A DNA stretch of 64,000 nucleotides from Trema orientale. Its lineage: Eukaryota > Streptophyta > Magnoliopsida > Rosales > Cannabaceae. The stretch's first letter is position 1; every line of letters starts with the position of its first letter. The DNA is taken from contig JXTC01000162.1 of the NCBI GenBank assembly GCA_002914845.1, forward strand, positions 1 through 64,000. Direction: 5' to 3'. The position numbers were made by a program, and so were the translations under genes. The notes beneath the pieces were generated by a model, which was not told the origin of the DNA, did not search any database, and was given only the letters and a program-made list of their open reading frames with translations. Positions 33,162 to 46,470 of this stretch are shown here, piece after piece.

Positions 33162-35419
33162 CCTCAACCTTACAATTTCGTTTAGGATGTTCTGGCAGAC
33201 TATGTTTTGGTTGGTGAGAAAACTTGCACCTAGTTAACAGGTAATTTTGGGAATTAGTGAATGGAACAATCATATGTTATGGTGACATAATGATAATGTT
33301 ATAATTGTGTGTGAATTTTTGAGTTCATTATTTGTGGTAATATGTATTTATATAATTGGCTACTTGTTTGAAATAAAGGAGGCTTTATCAAAAATAAGTA
33401 TAATCTAGTTTGTTATATTAGTTGTTCAATATAAGGTCTTTTTTACAAGCAAAAATTTGTTTAAGTTTTTTTTTCCCCCCAAAATGTACTTAGAATGGAT
33501 AAGGAATGAATGTTGGTGAATAGATCTCAATGAAGATGAGAACCATTACTAATGAAAACTATGTACCTAAGTTTCCTTTTCCACTTCCTAACCAATTTTT
33601 CAAAATTGACAGATTTGCAATTACTGCAACAGCTAGCAAGCTAGGCTACACCTTACATCTTTCTTTACCTATTGGGCCATTTAGGAATTAATTTCAGCCA
33701 AACAACAATATCATCAAATACATGTTATCTTTTTGGCTTTGAAAACTGAAAATCCAAACCTCTAGACTCNNNNNNNNNNNNNNNNNNNNNNNNNNNNNNN
33801 NNNNNNNNNNNNNNNNNNNNNNNNNNNNNNNNNNNNNNNNNNNNNNNNNNNNNNNNNNNNNNNNNNNNNNNNNNNNNNNNNNNNNNNNNTAGCAGCTAGC
33901 AAGCTAGGCTAAGCCTTTCATCTTTCTTTGCCTATTGGACCATATAGGAATGAATATCAGCCAAACAACAAATATCATTATATATTATCTTTTAAAAATG
34001 AAATCAGGATTCTGGAGTTGAGTGAATGTTAATATGTCATGTAGACTAATGTCCTATATTTCTTCTTTCCTAATAGAAAATAGCGCTGAGATTTCTTGTA
34101 TTATGATAATACTCTCTGGTTGAAAATATTTGCAGTGACACTCTTGAAGTAGTTTTTCATTTCTTAAAAAGGAAAGTAACACTCCTAGAGTTGTAAAAAC
34201 TGAAAAGACATGAAAAAATCCATGAACTTGTTATTATCTAGTTATTTTATTCTTTTTATTAGTTTAAAAAATTAATTACTACATTATTAAAAAAAAATCT
34301 CAATATTTAAAATTAAAATCTTTGTTAAAGTCAAGGAGAATAATGAGGTGTACGTGTAATTTATATAAATAATCTTGACTAACAGACTATCACAGGAATT
34401 TTAACAAAAGTCAATGAGTGAAAAAATTAAGGTATGCACTTCAAATTCGTCCACATTGAGGAGGCCTTATGTTGCAAACCACATCAGTTGTTACTTTCTC
34501 CTTTGGCTTTCCTTAATTCATTTTTCTTATGCCAAAGTTTGAGCAACTTTTCTATTTAATGTTCTATAGTGGGAATCGTATTTATTACTATTCATACAAG
34601 ATCATGCACTATTCTACACATGAGCAGAATAAATGGCTCAAACAAAAATCTTGGTAGTAATCAACAAAGATTATCAATGTCACGATTATCGTGACGAGAC
34701 AAAAACTTGGAAAGTTGGGGGTAAATTATAATTTTATTATTTTTTCCTCTCAAAGAGATCTGAACAAGTTGGAAATGTAAATATCTCTTTGTTTCATACA
34801 GTTTTGTTTGCGGGTCCAACCAGTGACATATCCAGGATTTTATTCTAGTGGAGGCCTAATTATAATAAACAAGTTAGTTTTTTTTAGTTTGGAATTTGTA
34901 TATAGGAGTATTCAAAAAATTAATTTCCACCTTGCTAGATTTTGAAGAATACTAAATCAATTTTTTCTTTCTCTTTCACAATAATTTTCGTGAGAAAGAA
35001 TAATATCTCTAACTTCTCAAGAATATATCTATACGTAAAAGATTTAGTACTTTATAAAAATTAACAGTCAAAACTCAACAAATAAAGAAATCTAAGTTCA
35101 TCTTGATAAAAGTAGATAAAATACAATTATTAGGTCAAAACTAGTCTCTAAAAAACAAACAATTTTATATACAATTTTTGTCAAAAAGTAATAAATCTTG
35201 CAAGATAATATTTTTTTGACAAGAATTAATGAAAATATAAGTATTTATAAAGAAATTAAATGAGTAAATAGGAAATGAATGTAAATAATAAATGGGGCAT
35301 AATAGAAACAAAAATAATAAATGTATAGGAAAAAAAGTGAGCGGGGCAAGATGTGGGTATATTAGAGAAAATAATATATATTGTAGGCTAAACTACAGAT
35401 TTAAAAAACTTGAGTGGGA
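33162..35419. other. Upstream flank of hydrolase copy A, no gene seen
   Basis: It holds the 120 N gap at 33,770-33,889 with a direct repeat on either side (33,628-33,735 and 33,892-33,990, starting GCAGCTAGCAAGCTAGGCTA-like). At 34,828 there is a hAT-like end (CAGTGACATATCCAGG) whose partner end was not found. The rest is AT-rich without coding homology. Confidence 0.5.
33770..33889. other. Assembly gap (120 N)
   Basis: An N run flanked by a roughly 100 bp direct repeat, so the gap may hide a tandem repeat or be an unresolved overlap. Confidence 1.
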
Positions 35420-37018
35420 GCACCTACCCAAACTATACTGGAAATTTCGAAAAAACGATTTTACCAAAAATGATTTCTACAGTTTCATAAACAAATCAAG
35501 AACGCAGCGGAATTGGTATTTTAAAATTTTTCCTGAAACTCTACAAAACAAAACGTAGGATCGTTGATCTAACATAAATCAATTTATGGATCTTGGTTTA
35601 AATAAAACCTGGAATTCCTTCACAACAATTGAACCTTCCCGTCTATTCTCCGGAGCTTATTGAATGATCTGGTGGGTGGGCACTTTCTTGATTCCCAACG
35701 AGAGATGAGCAGAATGATCCGGAAGACATTCTTCCTTCTTCTTGACTGCATGTTTACAACCATTGGTATCTCTCTCTTAGCGGCCATGAACGAGCTCGCA
35801 ATTTTTCGCGTGGTAGGTCGGCTCTCTCACTTTCTTTCTTTTCGCTATGTGTCATGTTAAACACAGTTACTGTACTTGTAGTAGGCGTATGGCTACTGTA
35901 CAGAGGTTTAGGAGAACTTTTCTCTTAAGTATTAGAGAGGTATAAACCTTATTGAGCCTATTGGGCTTAACTGACCATTCAATTAGTTATTGGGCTATAT
36001 GTGAGCTAGACAGGGGATCTTATGGATCCAAATAGTCGAAGCTCTAATAGACCAACTACCCATAATCATAATTAACTCGTAATTATGATTGAGCTTTGTC
36101 CATTAATATTGGGTCACTCTACTATAGGCTCAATATTGCACTTTTAGACTAAATGTTATATATTTTCTGTGAAGCTAATTAATACTTTAATTAACCTAAT
36201 CTATTTAATATATACTTTACCTACAGATATACCCCCTATGCATTGCCGTACTAGTGAGGTAAAATTACCATATTACTCCTCTAGTATATATTTACATTTG
36301 AGTTACCATTTTTCATTTAATAGATAACAATTGACAACAATTTTTGTAACTGCCTATACAAATACAGTCAAATTCACAAAGTGAATGACTTGCGCCTGGT
36401 TTTTGTTATCCAAGTCCTTGAAAAAACTCAAAGTGACATTATATGCATGGTGTCCAATCATGAAGGGCATTCTCGTCAATTCACAAATCTCATCTTCCAA
36501 GATACCGGAGTTCGAACCATAAAACGGAACTAATAGTACTAGATTAGTGAAAGATAGAATATTGAGTTACGGCACTTAACCTCAAATTCTATTTTCACTT
36601 GGTCCAGTTCAATGCACTTATAATTTTCTTATAAAATACTAGTATTTCAATCTGAAGCCAAACACTTCGATGATTGGAGACTTCATCAGTCCCATTGAAA
36701 TAGATAACACTATATTCTTTGGCAAAATAAAGTATTCCTTCTTTATTTGCAGAATGTTAACCTTTTATTTAGACATAATAAAATAAACAATTTAGTCTCC
36801 CATGTGTAAACACTTCATATGAATAATTCTTTATTACTCATTATTAGTCATAGAAACTTTTAGACGTTTGTATAATAAAAAATAAAAACATCATATATAT
36901 ATATATTTGGGACATAATAAGGAATTTATTAATAATAAATAGATAATATTTAAATCCAATAAATATTATTTAAAATGCCTAATAAAAAAAAATACTTTCT
37001 AGAGTATATTCCCAACGC
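35420..37018 (-). mobile_element. Copia-type solo LTR, copy 1
   Basis: About 1.6 kb, alike along its length to the solo LTR at 49,893-51,547: CGCAGC/AGAATTGG near the low end, gctagacaggggatc, agtgacattatatgcatggtgt, and the end near 37,011 (TATTCCCAAC, against TATTCCAACA in copy 2). The start is approximate and no clear target duplication was found. No internal retrotransposon genes accompany it. Confidence 0.7.
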
Positions 37019-37074
37019 AGTAGACCTCATCTATAATCGTCATTAGGTCAAAAGCATGATGATGCCCACCAGCC

Positions 37075-37174
37075 TTGGCTTTACTTTGGAGGCCTGTTGT
37101 AGCTTTGGTCCGATAATATATAAATTGGCTTTACTTTGGAGGCCTGTTGTAGCTTTGGTCCGATAATATATAAA
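37075..37174. repeat. 50 bp perfect tandem duplication
   Basis: Two adjacent copies of a unit beginning TTGGCTTTACTTTGGAGGCC, apparently identical over 50 bp. This suggests recent slippage or an assembly stutter. Confidence 0.92.
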
Positions 37175-37329
37175 CCAATACTACTAAGTAATAAGTACTA
37201 AAACAAATAAATAAAAATAAAAGAAGAAGTGAGGACAACTTATGATATAACAGAAAAAAATGTAACTTGTACAAATTTTTTGGACCCTGTAAATAATAAT
37301 CTTAAGTCAACAATATAGTTACACATTTA

Positions 37330-37570
37330 GTACTACTATCCTATTACACTGCCTATAACCACATTAACTCTTATTCAGAGAAAATCTTGCACTTTTCTTC
37401 AATATAGAAAGTCTTATACTTTATAACTTCTTCTATAAGATAGAAAATCTTACAATTCATGCACTTTTCTATAAGAGATAACTCAATCATGCACTTTTCT
37501 ACAAGATAGAAAATCTTACAGTTCATAACTACTTCTAAAGAGAGTCAATATAATGAACCATTATTTAGAT
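37330..37570. repeat. 3' flank shared by hydrolase copies B and C
   Basis: Matches 59,945-60,110 downstream of copy C. Both contain two or three spaced copies of AAGATAGAAAATCTTACAGT. It marks the extent of the duplicated gene unit beyond the stop codon. Confidence 0.8.
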
Positions 37571-37628
37571 CATACTATTCACATCCTTCCATCCAACAAC
37601 ATTTGAGGGCAGAGAAAGAAAAAAGACC

Positions 37629-37829
37629 CTAAATAGAAGCAGCTTTATCTTGCTCTAAGGATGCCTTTATGAACTCTGAAACAACTAAAGCTAACTCACT
37701 TGATGTAAGGAGTAACCTTGATCATTTCCTTCTATGATACGTAATTTGTGACTTGGTATTACCTTGGCAAGCTCAAATGCATCTTCAACTAGAATGATTT
37801 CATCCTCTGATCCGTGGACTGTCAAAAGC
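37629..37829 (-). pseudogene. Alpha/beta-hydrolase copy B, last exon only
   Basis: Equivalent to exon 7 of copies A and C: an acceptor TTTTCAG, then LLTVHGSEDEIILVEDAFEL, then AKVIPSHKLRIIEG, ending at a stop at 37,629. The catalytic histidine motif EGADH reads EGNDQ, so His is replaced by Gln. One base is missing after LHQ (GCT reads GT), which throws the end out of frame. About 160 bp of the following intron is also homologous to copy C, then similarity stops. Exons 1-6 are absent. It cannot make an active enzyme. Confidence 0.85.
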
Positions 37830-38393
37830 CTGAAAATATATTTATCCAAATGTAACATAAGGTTAATCAGAATGAATTTTTACAGCTAATAGATGGAATT
37901 GGTTGTAAGCCAAAAAAAACTAAAAAATCAATATTTTTATGAGAAAAAAACAGATGTTTCAGCTTTCTATATATGTAATCAGATATGGACCAACACTGCC
38001 TAGTCACTATTCAGGGATAGCAACTATAGAATTATCACTCAGCTGCTTTCATATTCAGTTTGTGTTACTATCATGTCCAATCTATTGTTGCAACAACGTC
38101 TTCTGAATTGTGGCCTTCAAATAGGGTCCACAGGTCTTAAAAGCTAACTATGTTGGATTTTCATAACCATTAATAGTGAGAGTTTCTATTATAATTTAGC
38201 AAAACAAAGTTACCCCAAATCATGGCACATGAGGCTTTAAAATTTGCTTTAATTTTTATTTTGCCTTGTGTAGTTTTCCAGGTCATCAAACTTTGTAAGC
38301 ACTCTATGGTCAAATCAAGAGCTATTCATATAGACTCCATTATTGTAAACATTTGCTAGACTCTCCCACAAATAACAAAAACAAACAGGAATG
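37830..38393. other. Gene-free stretch after hydrolase fragment B
   Basis: The first part is intron 6 sequence homologous to copy C (to about 37,990). The remainder shows no coding homology. Confidence 0.5.
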
Positions 38394-41378
38394 GCCCATT
38401 TACTGTCTCATTTTCACCTCTTATGGGTTCAGTCACCCCTTTGACAATATCACAGAACCATCTGTCAACAAGTCATTGTCTTGATTCACAGGCAAACAAA
38501 TGAGATTTTTCATTTCCTAGATAATTGATAAGTGATTAATTCACTCACAAAATCAAGTCTCGTTGAGTTCAAATAATTGTAAGATCTCAAGTATTTTTAT
38601 CGGTTTAATGTGTTTTTACTTTATTTTTGTAGGTCTTATAAATAAATAAGAATCAAGATAAACCGGTGTCAAATATAGGTATTTCGACCCTTTTTAAGAA
38701 AGTTGAGTCTGATACAAATGCAACGCAGCAAAAATCAACCAAAATAGAGCTAAAACGGTGAAATAGTGTTCCCGGGAAGAAAAACTTTCACGCTGATTTT
38801 CCATACCCGAGAACACCGTGGGACTAGCCAAGTAGCGCCGTAGCGCTGCTTGAAAAATAGATTTCCTGAATCTAGAGCACCGCAATGCTTGCCAGAGAGT
38901 GCCCGACACTACCCCACATATGGGGAGCACGCCTTTTGAGAGTTTTTAGAGCCAATCTCGGCCTTTGATGCCATCTGATTGAAAGGTTGATATTCTACCT
39001 GGCCTAGGTCATCTTAGAGCCTCTTAAATACATCCTTAGGCATCTAATTCAAGGGTAGAGAGTTAGAGAGAAAACACAATGAAGAGAGGTCAAAAATCCT
39101 AGAGAGGAAGGAGCTTGGAACAAAAATATTGGAGAGGATGCTTGAGGGAGTGGCTTAAAGAGATTGAAGGCTTGAAGTTCTACATCTACAAGAGAGGTTT
39201 CCTCATCTTTTTTCTCACTCTAATCTCATTTAAATTTTTGTATTATGCTTGATTATTAAACATGTTTGGATATATGAAATTCTTGTTGAGATTAGTATTA
39301 TATTGTCCTATGTTGAATTAATTGTTATATGCTTGGAGCATGATGTAACTTAAACGTCGATTCTATGTCTTGATTTCCAATATGTTCTTTGATATTTTTC
39401 TTGAATTTATTTATGCTATTCCATGCTTAATGCTTCTAAACTAATTAGCTACTAGTTGGATGATTTTGTTTCTAGAATTTGACACATGAGAAAAAGAATT
39501 TCAGAAACAACTATAGGATAGTATAACCTAGGTTTTTGTAGAGTTTGAGAGAACCTATATTTTCTTTGAAGCCATAATCAAAGAATCATTAAACATAGTG
39601 AATTCTTAATTTCTAAGTTTAGAATATAGATATTAAAACTAAGATTTAAGAACGATTTCACTCGGTACTCGAGAGAGGAAGTAGAAATATCTTTGGGTTC
39701 TCGGCTTATAAACTAGAAATAATTAATCAGAATACAATTGGTGATCAAAAGATATAGTTGATAGTTAAGTGAATTCAATTCCCTAGTACATTTATGCATA
39801 GAAGTTTCCATATTTTTTTTTTGTATTTCTATTTATATTTATTCTTATTTAATTATAAACTTATTTAGTTTGGTTGCCTAGATAAAGTTAAGTCACGATA
39901 ACTCCGGTAATTAGCGATAATTTAACACCCAATTCCCCATGGAATCGACAACTCTATATTTATCACTTTATTACTTGTTTATGACCCGTGCACTTGCGGT
40001 TATTTTACGTACATGTATTTAACGTAAAAATAATGTTTCCTTACCCCCACCACTTCCTATTTTAACATGTTAATTATCTGTCTTGACCATCTTTTTTGGC
40101 ATCTAATCATCATTACTCACACCTTTAAAAGGGTTGAAGTTATAATTGTTAAACTTCCCAAATTCTTACTCATGGTCTAAGCTTTGGATCTCAAAAGAGC
40201 CTTATAGTTGATCTCTTTTTTATTTTGACCAAGCCTTATAGTTGATTTTTATTTAATCAGTTTAGATGAAATTGTAAATCTCTAATGTGAATCTCGTTTT
40301 CTTCCACCAGTCAATGAACACTTGTTCTCTATCAGTAATATGTAGGAACCATCAAATGGTGTAACGGCATGTGGTGTGCTTGATAATCAAAACTTTTTTT
40401 TACACACAAAAAGAGCCTTAGGATCAATATAGCTTTGTTGTTTTAATACATAGAATAAAAATAGTTTTTAGAGAAAAGTAAGAACACTCTAACCTTTTTG
40501 TTTTAGAATTTCCTTAGTTGATGATGAGTTTGTACACTACCACAATTATGAGACTACGATCATCATCACCATGCCACCACACCAAAGAACTAGAGAGTGG
40601 GCTCTTAATAATCACAATTTTATTGTTTTTTCACACACTCTAGAATTCTTACTATTAGTCTCAACACATGAGATAGCAACATGATAGTTAAGAGAGAGAG
40701 GAAAGAACCACATGTTAAAAACTTTAAAAAAAAAAATAAGAGAAGTTACCAACCCCTAGTACGGCCACTCTCTTAGTTTTTAACGTGTAGGAGAAAAACA
40801 TTAGGTTTCCTAATTTTGTCGAACTTTTACACGTATACTATTTTATAAATTGATAAATTGGCAAATTAATGTAATATTAATTTTATATCACCTTAAATAG
40901 GAAAAATAATTTTAATCCTATTAAACATATTATCAAAACATGCACAGATGAGAAAGAAGGTTTTCTCTGCTCTTTAATGATAGAATAGTTTCCAATTAAA
41001 TTTTAAACAAATTAAAATCATATAAAACACAACATATTTCACTCAAATAAGAAAATAAAATCCCTTCATCTCAGGATAGGGTTTATATGTATATTGCTAA
41101 AAAAAAAAATTAACGTATACAATAGTTTCTTATGCAAGTGAAATATCTTTCTTTCCTCTTTGGATTTATCTATTTAATTATACAGTTAATTTCATATATT
41201 TTTTAATTTGGAAAAAAGCAAAACAACCTTTATAGGAGTCTTGCACGTTTAAAAAAAAAATAAATTCTTTAATTTCGAGTCTTACACATTTAAAGAAAAA
41301 ATAAATTCCTTAATTTCTCTTCACTATTAATGTGTAATATTAATGCTTGTCTTACAGAAGTTAATATTACAAAAAAAA
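38394..41378. repeat. 1.5 kb repeat unit, copy 1 (split by a solo LTR)
   Basis: 38,394-38,525 and 40,030-41,378 together match 52,378-53,903 in the same orientation (cacctctt-tgggttca, cttgaccatcttttttggc, gagccttatagttgat, aatgcttgtcttaca). Family unknown; no coding sequence or terminal inverted repeat recognised. Confidence 0.8.
38526..40029 (+). mobile_element. Gypsy (Athila/Tat-like) LTR-type insertion
   Basis: 1,504 bp starting TGATAAGTGATTAATTCACT, with ATAAT on both sides (38,521-38,525 and 40,030-40,034). Copy 2 of the host repeat shows the empty site at about 52,508. The phrases AAACCGGTGTCAAATATAGG and CCCGTGCACTTGCGGTTATT resemble Athila/Tat-type LTRs. No internal genes; the 3' end is less canonical than the 5' end. 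Confidence 0.65.
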
Positions 41379-43559
41379 AATGCTTTCAAATCAATCAAGA
41401 ATTTACGGAGCCAAACTACTTTATTCTCTACTTCTAAAGCAGCTAAATATTCAGCTTCCATAGTTGAATCAGTAATAAAGTCTTATTTTATGCTTCTCCA
41501 TACTATGGCTCCACTACCAAGTCTAAAAACTGACCCAAAGATATTTGAGAATGTATTTCACAACTATCCAGTGATCTAATCCTGGGTTAGACTGAAAATG
41601 ACTGACTATTCCTATGGAGTAGGAGATTTCGGGCCTAGTATATAGTATTGCATATATAGAGCTTCTAACTGTTAATGTGTAAGGAATCTGTCCTATGTCT
41701 TCTTCTTCTTGAGGTGTCTTAGAACACTGCTGCTTAGAAAGATGAACTCCATGTCAAGAGAGCAATTGTCCTCTCTTAGAGTTTTATATCGCAAATCTAC
41801 TAAGCACTTTGTCAATGTACGATGCTTGAGACAGAGCTAACAGTTTATTTTGGCGATCATGTATAAGTTAGATCTCAAGAACATAAGTTGTCTCTCCTAA
41901 ATCTTTCATTTGGAATTGGTTAGCTAGCTATTTCTTAATGTTTGATAATATTTCTATATTGTTTCCAATTAGGAGAATGTCATCAACATAGAGAACTAAG
42001 AAAACCACTCTTTGATCTTTGATGCACTTGTAAACACAAGGTTCATCAGGATTCTAATCAAAGCCATAATATTTTATAGCTTCATCGAACCTTATGTTCC
42101 AAGATCTTAAAGCTTACTTAAGTCCATAAATGGACCGTAGCAACTTGCAAACCTTTTGCTCTTGACCCTTGGCAATGAAACATTCTAGTTGAACAATATA
42201 AATGGTTTTGTCAAGAAAACCATTAAGAAAAGCTGTCTTGACATCCATCTACCATATTTCATAATCATAATAAATAGCTATGGATAAAAGAATGCGAATG
42301 GACTTCATAATGGCTACTGATGAAAAAGTCTCTTCATAGTCGACTTCTTCCTTTTGGGTGTAACCCTTTGCCACTAGCTTTACTTTGAAAGTCTCCACTT
42401 TTCTGTCCAATCCACTTTTTTATTTGTAGATCCACTTACAACTAATAGGTCTTACCTCATCAGGAAGGTCTACAAGTTCCCAAACTGAGTTAGAATACAT
42501 TGACTCTATCTCAAGGTTCATAGTCTCTTGTCATTTCTCTTTATCAGGATCAACCATTGCCATCTTGTATATTAATGGATCATCTTTTCCATAATCGAAA
42601 ATAACTATTTGAGCTTCTCTAATTTCTCTATAGCGAGTTGGTTGTCTTATCACCCTTCCACTATATCGAGGGGGCAAAGTGTCCTAATTTAGAGAGATAG
42701 TTTTCTTTTCTTGTTCGGCAACAATTGTCGACTGTGGTCTGATCTCATTAGAAAGTAGCTCTTTTATAACAACTTTGCTACGAGGTTTATAGTTTGTCAT
42801 ATAGTTAGTTTAAAGAAAAGTAGCATTTATCAATACAAATACTTTCTTATATTGAAGACTATAAAATAGACCTCCCATCGTTCCCTTAGGATAACCCATA
42901 AACATCAATACTTCTATGCGAGGTTCCAGTTTTCTAACTTTCCTTTTTAGTACGTTTGCCAGACACCCTCATATACGTATATGTTACAAAATAGGTTTTC
43001 AACTATTCCATAACTCTAGAGGTTTTTTTGGTACTGACTTATAAGGTACCACATTCAAAATGTGTACGACAGTTTATAACGCATAACCCTAAAATGAGTT
43101 GGGTAAAGTAGAATAACTAAGTATTGATCTTACCATATCTATTAATATTCGATTTCTCCTTTCTATAATACCATTTATTGTGGTGTACTCAGTGCTATTA
43201 GTTGGGATATTCCATGTTCAATAAGGTGAACATTGAATTCATAATCAAGGTATTCACCTCCACAATCTGATCGAAGAGATTTCATTGACTTACTTAACTA
43301 CTTTTCAGCTTCTGCTTGAAACTCTTTAAACTTTGCAAAAGTTTCAGATTTCCCATATATTAGGTAAATATAACCATATCTTGAATAGTCGTCAGTGAAT
43401 ATGACAAAATATTCGTAACCCTCTCTTGCTTGTACATTCAATGGGCCATAAACATCAGACTATAATAATTGAAAAAGTTCAGTGGCTCTTTGACCTTTTG
43501 TAGAAAATGGTCTTTTGGTCATTTTACCTTCAAGACAGAATACACAAACTGGTAGAGTG

Positions 43560-45400
43560 TTGTGAAAATAATGAATGCAAGTGCATATATCGCTAACAAA
43601 TAATAAAGTATAAGTATGAATATCGTTCCCACAAGGACTGTGCTTACTAAGTACCAAAATTATCTAACTATAATTTTATTTGAAAGCAAATCAAAAGGAA
43701 ATATTTCACAAAAATAAATCTAATAACTAAATAAAAAGAAAGCAAAACAAAATAATAAATAGGATAATCAAGTTGGTAAAGACCTAGGGTTTCGGATTCA
43801 CCTAGATTAATCTGTCTAAATTATTCAATCCAATTAATTAATGTCTATTCCCCATACTAACAGCGAATTTCTCTATTATATCCATTAATCTTTCTTAAGA
43901 ATTAACAGACATATTTCAATAGACAAGTTCCAACATCTCTGTGTAAACTATGATCTTATTAAAACTTATTAAGCACAAGAAATTCATATTACTGCACAAG
44001 TTTCATAGATATCCCTATGCTATGATAATCTCATGTTATATTAATTAAGACAAATTCAATCCTCCCTTCTCAAAGCTTGGATTAAATCTCTAATTCATGC
44101 AAAAGTTGAGCAGGCTCTCACAAGCATTGTTCTAAATTGAATCAATACCTAAGTTTTAGTTTCTAGGTGTTATATTTACCTTTATTTCTTCCTAGTTCTT
44201 TATATAGATGATATTTTGCTCATTGAGACTAATGTGGAGACATTATCTACTGCCATGAATGAGCGGTTGCAAAGTCTAGTTAAAGACTATAAATTAAGCG
44301 CTTCTTGGGAAGCAACCCATGTTTCTATTCTTTTTATTTTGTTTTAGTTATTTTATTGTTATGTCTTGTTTGTTTTATGTGATTTAGATTCTTGCACAAG
44401 TTTAGGAGTTGTCAATATGGACTTAAATGATCAATAAGAAGTCTCCATTTTCGTGTAACAATCGAAAGGAGTTTTTTTTGCCTTCTTTTTTATGTTTAAG
44501 TTTAAGGGTAGAGAGTAAAAAAAAATTGAGTATTGACTTATTGAGTATAGTAGGTTTGGGCTAATGATGACATTATGATTGAAATAAACATAACTTTTGG
44601 AAAATGATAAATGTTGACTTAGTCTGTGTGCTTGATTTCAATGTTGACTTTGCTTTACTTGTGATCTTTTTACATATTTGAGCATATAGTCATGCATGTT
44701 TAGCCATATGAAAACTCAGAGAAGATTTATGTGAATTAAGTACATCTTTAAGATCTCAACAAATTCTAGAACTTGTTTGGAAACTGTTTGAGGCGAAATC
44801 CTAGACTACATCTTACGAAGGGAATGATTTAGGCCATTTTTGAATCATTTGAGCCTTTCGAGCTTATCGTTGCATATATTTATCCCTAGTCACCTTTTTT
44901 GAGCCTCATATAACTTTTCTTTGTTAACCACATTCTTAGCCTAGCATTTAATTACCTTTCATACCATAAGCATGTGACTGATTTGGAATTTATGATGAGC
45001 TATGTTATATATGGGAGGAAGGGTGGAGTTGAAAACGAAGAAAAAAAGAAAGAGAAAAATATTTGTACTACACCCTTAGTTCATACATCAAGCAATAATT
45101 TTGGAAGTATAATGGTGCAAATTTAGGGGGGAAAAAAAAAGAAAAAGAGAGGAAAAAAAAAGGGTATATCAAAGAAAATGTTGACAAGAGAAAGTTTGAA
45201 AATAAGTTTTGACAAGCACTAAGGCACTCCCTTTCTTTGTTGGTTAAGCCATAACTATACAATTTTGCTCCAAATATCACCAAGTGTATCAAAATAATCT
45301 AACCTACACACAAAACATTAAAAACACAAATAAAACCCATGAAAAACTCTGAGAATCCACTAAATGCCTTGCTTAAATGGTCTCTAATTCATGAGTGAAA
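43560..45400. mobile_element. Gypsy (Athila/Tat-like) remnants nested in the copia fossil
   Basis: At 43,570-43,680 a minus-strand LTR tail (TGCACTTGCATTCATT, CCTTGTGGGAACGATATTCA reversed) resembles gypsy LTR ends. At about 44,298 AGCGCTTCTTGGGAAGCAAC is the phrase usually found just after the coding region of Athila/Tat elements, followed by purine-rich non-coding DNA to about 45,200. Broken mosaic of at least two pieces. Confidence 0.55.
44180..44285 (+). mobile_element. Small copia reverse-transcriptase piece on the plus strand
   Basis: The plus strand encodes LVLYIDDILLIETNVETLST, containing the YxDD catalytic motif of copia reverse transcriptase, with no flanking domains. Its orientation is opposite to the surrounding copia fossil. 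Confidence 0.6.
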
Positions 45401-46470
45401 CTCACTTATCATAGAATGCCAACTATTAGCTCTTTCAAAAGACCATCCTTTACTAATCTATTAATGTTATCAAGGTTAATGTAACCTAGTCTAAGATACC
45501 AAAGATATGTGTTATTATCATGGGAAATATTTTGTTTCTTAGTATTCATCAGTGAGTTAATAGTAGGCCTTAACCTATAAAGCTCATCATTTAAAAATCC
45601 AAAAAAAAAAAATCTAAGCTATTCTAGAAATAATAACTGAATTATTATCAAAAGAAACAGAGTAATATTATTCATAAAATATGGAAATAGAAATCAAATT
45701 CCTCTTAAAACTAGAAATAAAAAATATTGTTCAAAACAAGAAATTTATTGTTATTGAAATTTAAACAGACTTCTCCCACTGCTCATACTAAGACCAAAGC
45801 TCCATTACCCACTCTACAACTTTTGTCTCTAGCTCCTTTCTTTTTGAGATAGACTCAAAAGTTTGGAGCTTATTGAGAGGCTCAGTTAAGTTTTAAGAGA
45901 GCTTGTTCATAATATAATTACTCTCAAATAGAAGGAAATCATTAGAAAGGGTTTCAAGAATCATGCCCACCTGTGTCACCTCATCAATAGTCGCACCATG
46001 GAGTTCAGCTTTGTTAATGTGGCTAATCATCTTGAGAACATGCTCACGAACGGACGAGCCAAATTTCATTTTAGCATTCATAATGGCCTTCACTGCCTCG
46101 TGATGAGACTAGTTGGAAAGGCACCCAAACATATGTTGTAGAGACTCCGTTATCTCAAATGCAATCTCTATTAGTTCGTGCTTAGTTCTAATCACTTTAG
46201 ACATTCCTGCTACCAAACAGCAGCAGCAGGCTTTGGAGTTGGCATTAATCTATTTGTCATATGCCTCTAGAACAGCTTGAGTGGCATCAGCAGTAGGTTG
46301 TTCAGGATATTCTTTGATTAGAACAAATTTGTAGTTCTCACAGACAAGGACTATATTCATATTACTCTGCCACTTATTAAAGTTCTTTCTGGTTAATTTT
46401 TCAGTTGCAAGTAACGCAGTAATGAGATTCGATATAATTGCTAAAAATAAATAATTGACTTTAAATATTT

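Larger units (their letters stand above)
41390..46470 (-). mobile_element. Second Ty1/copia fossil with gypsy pieces inserted
   Basis: In minus orientation: gag (about 46,440-45,770; MKFGSSVREHVLKMI, ATIDEVTQVGMILETLSNDF), integrase (about 43,520-43,080), reverse transcriptase (about 42,500-41,900; FLVLYVDDILLIGNNIE) and RNase H (about 41,600-41,390; STMEAEYLAALE). It is broken, with many breaks. No LTR pair was identified. The stretch 43,560-45,400 is foreign to it. Confidence 0.8.

Noticed and set aside
35292-35860. Short plus-strand frames of 88 and 66 residues
   Set aside because: They lie mostly inside the solo LTR; no domain and no codon bias.
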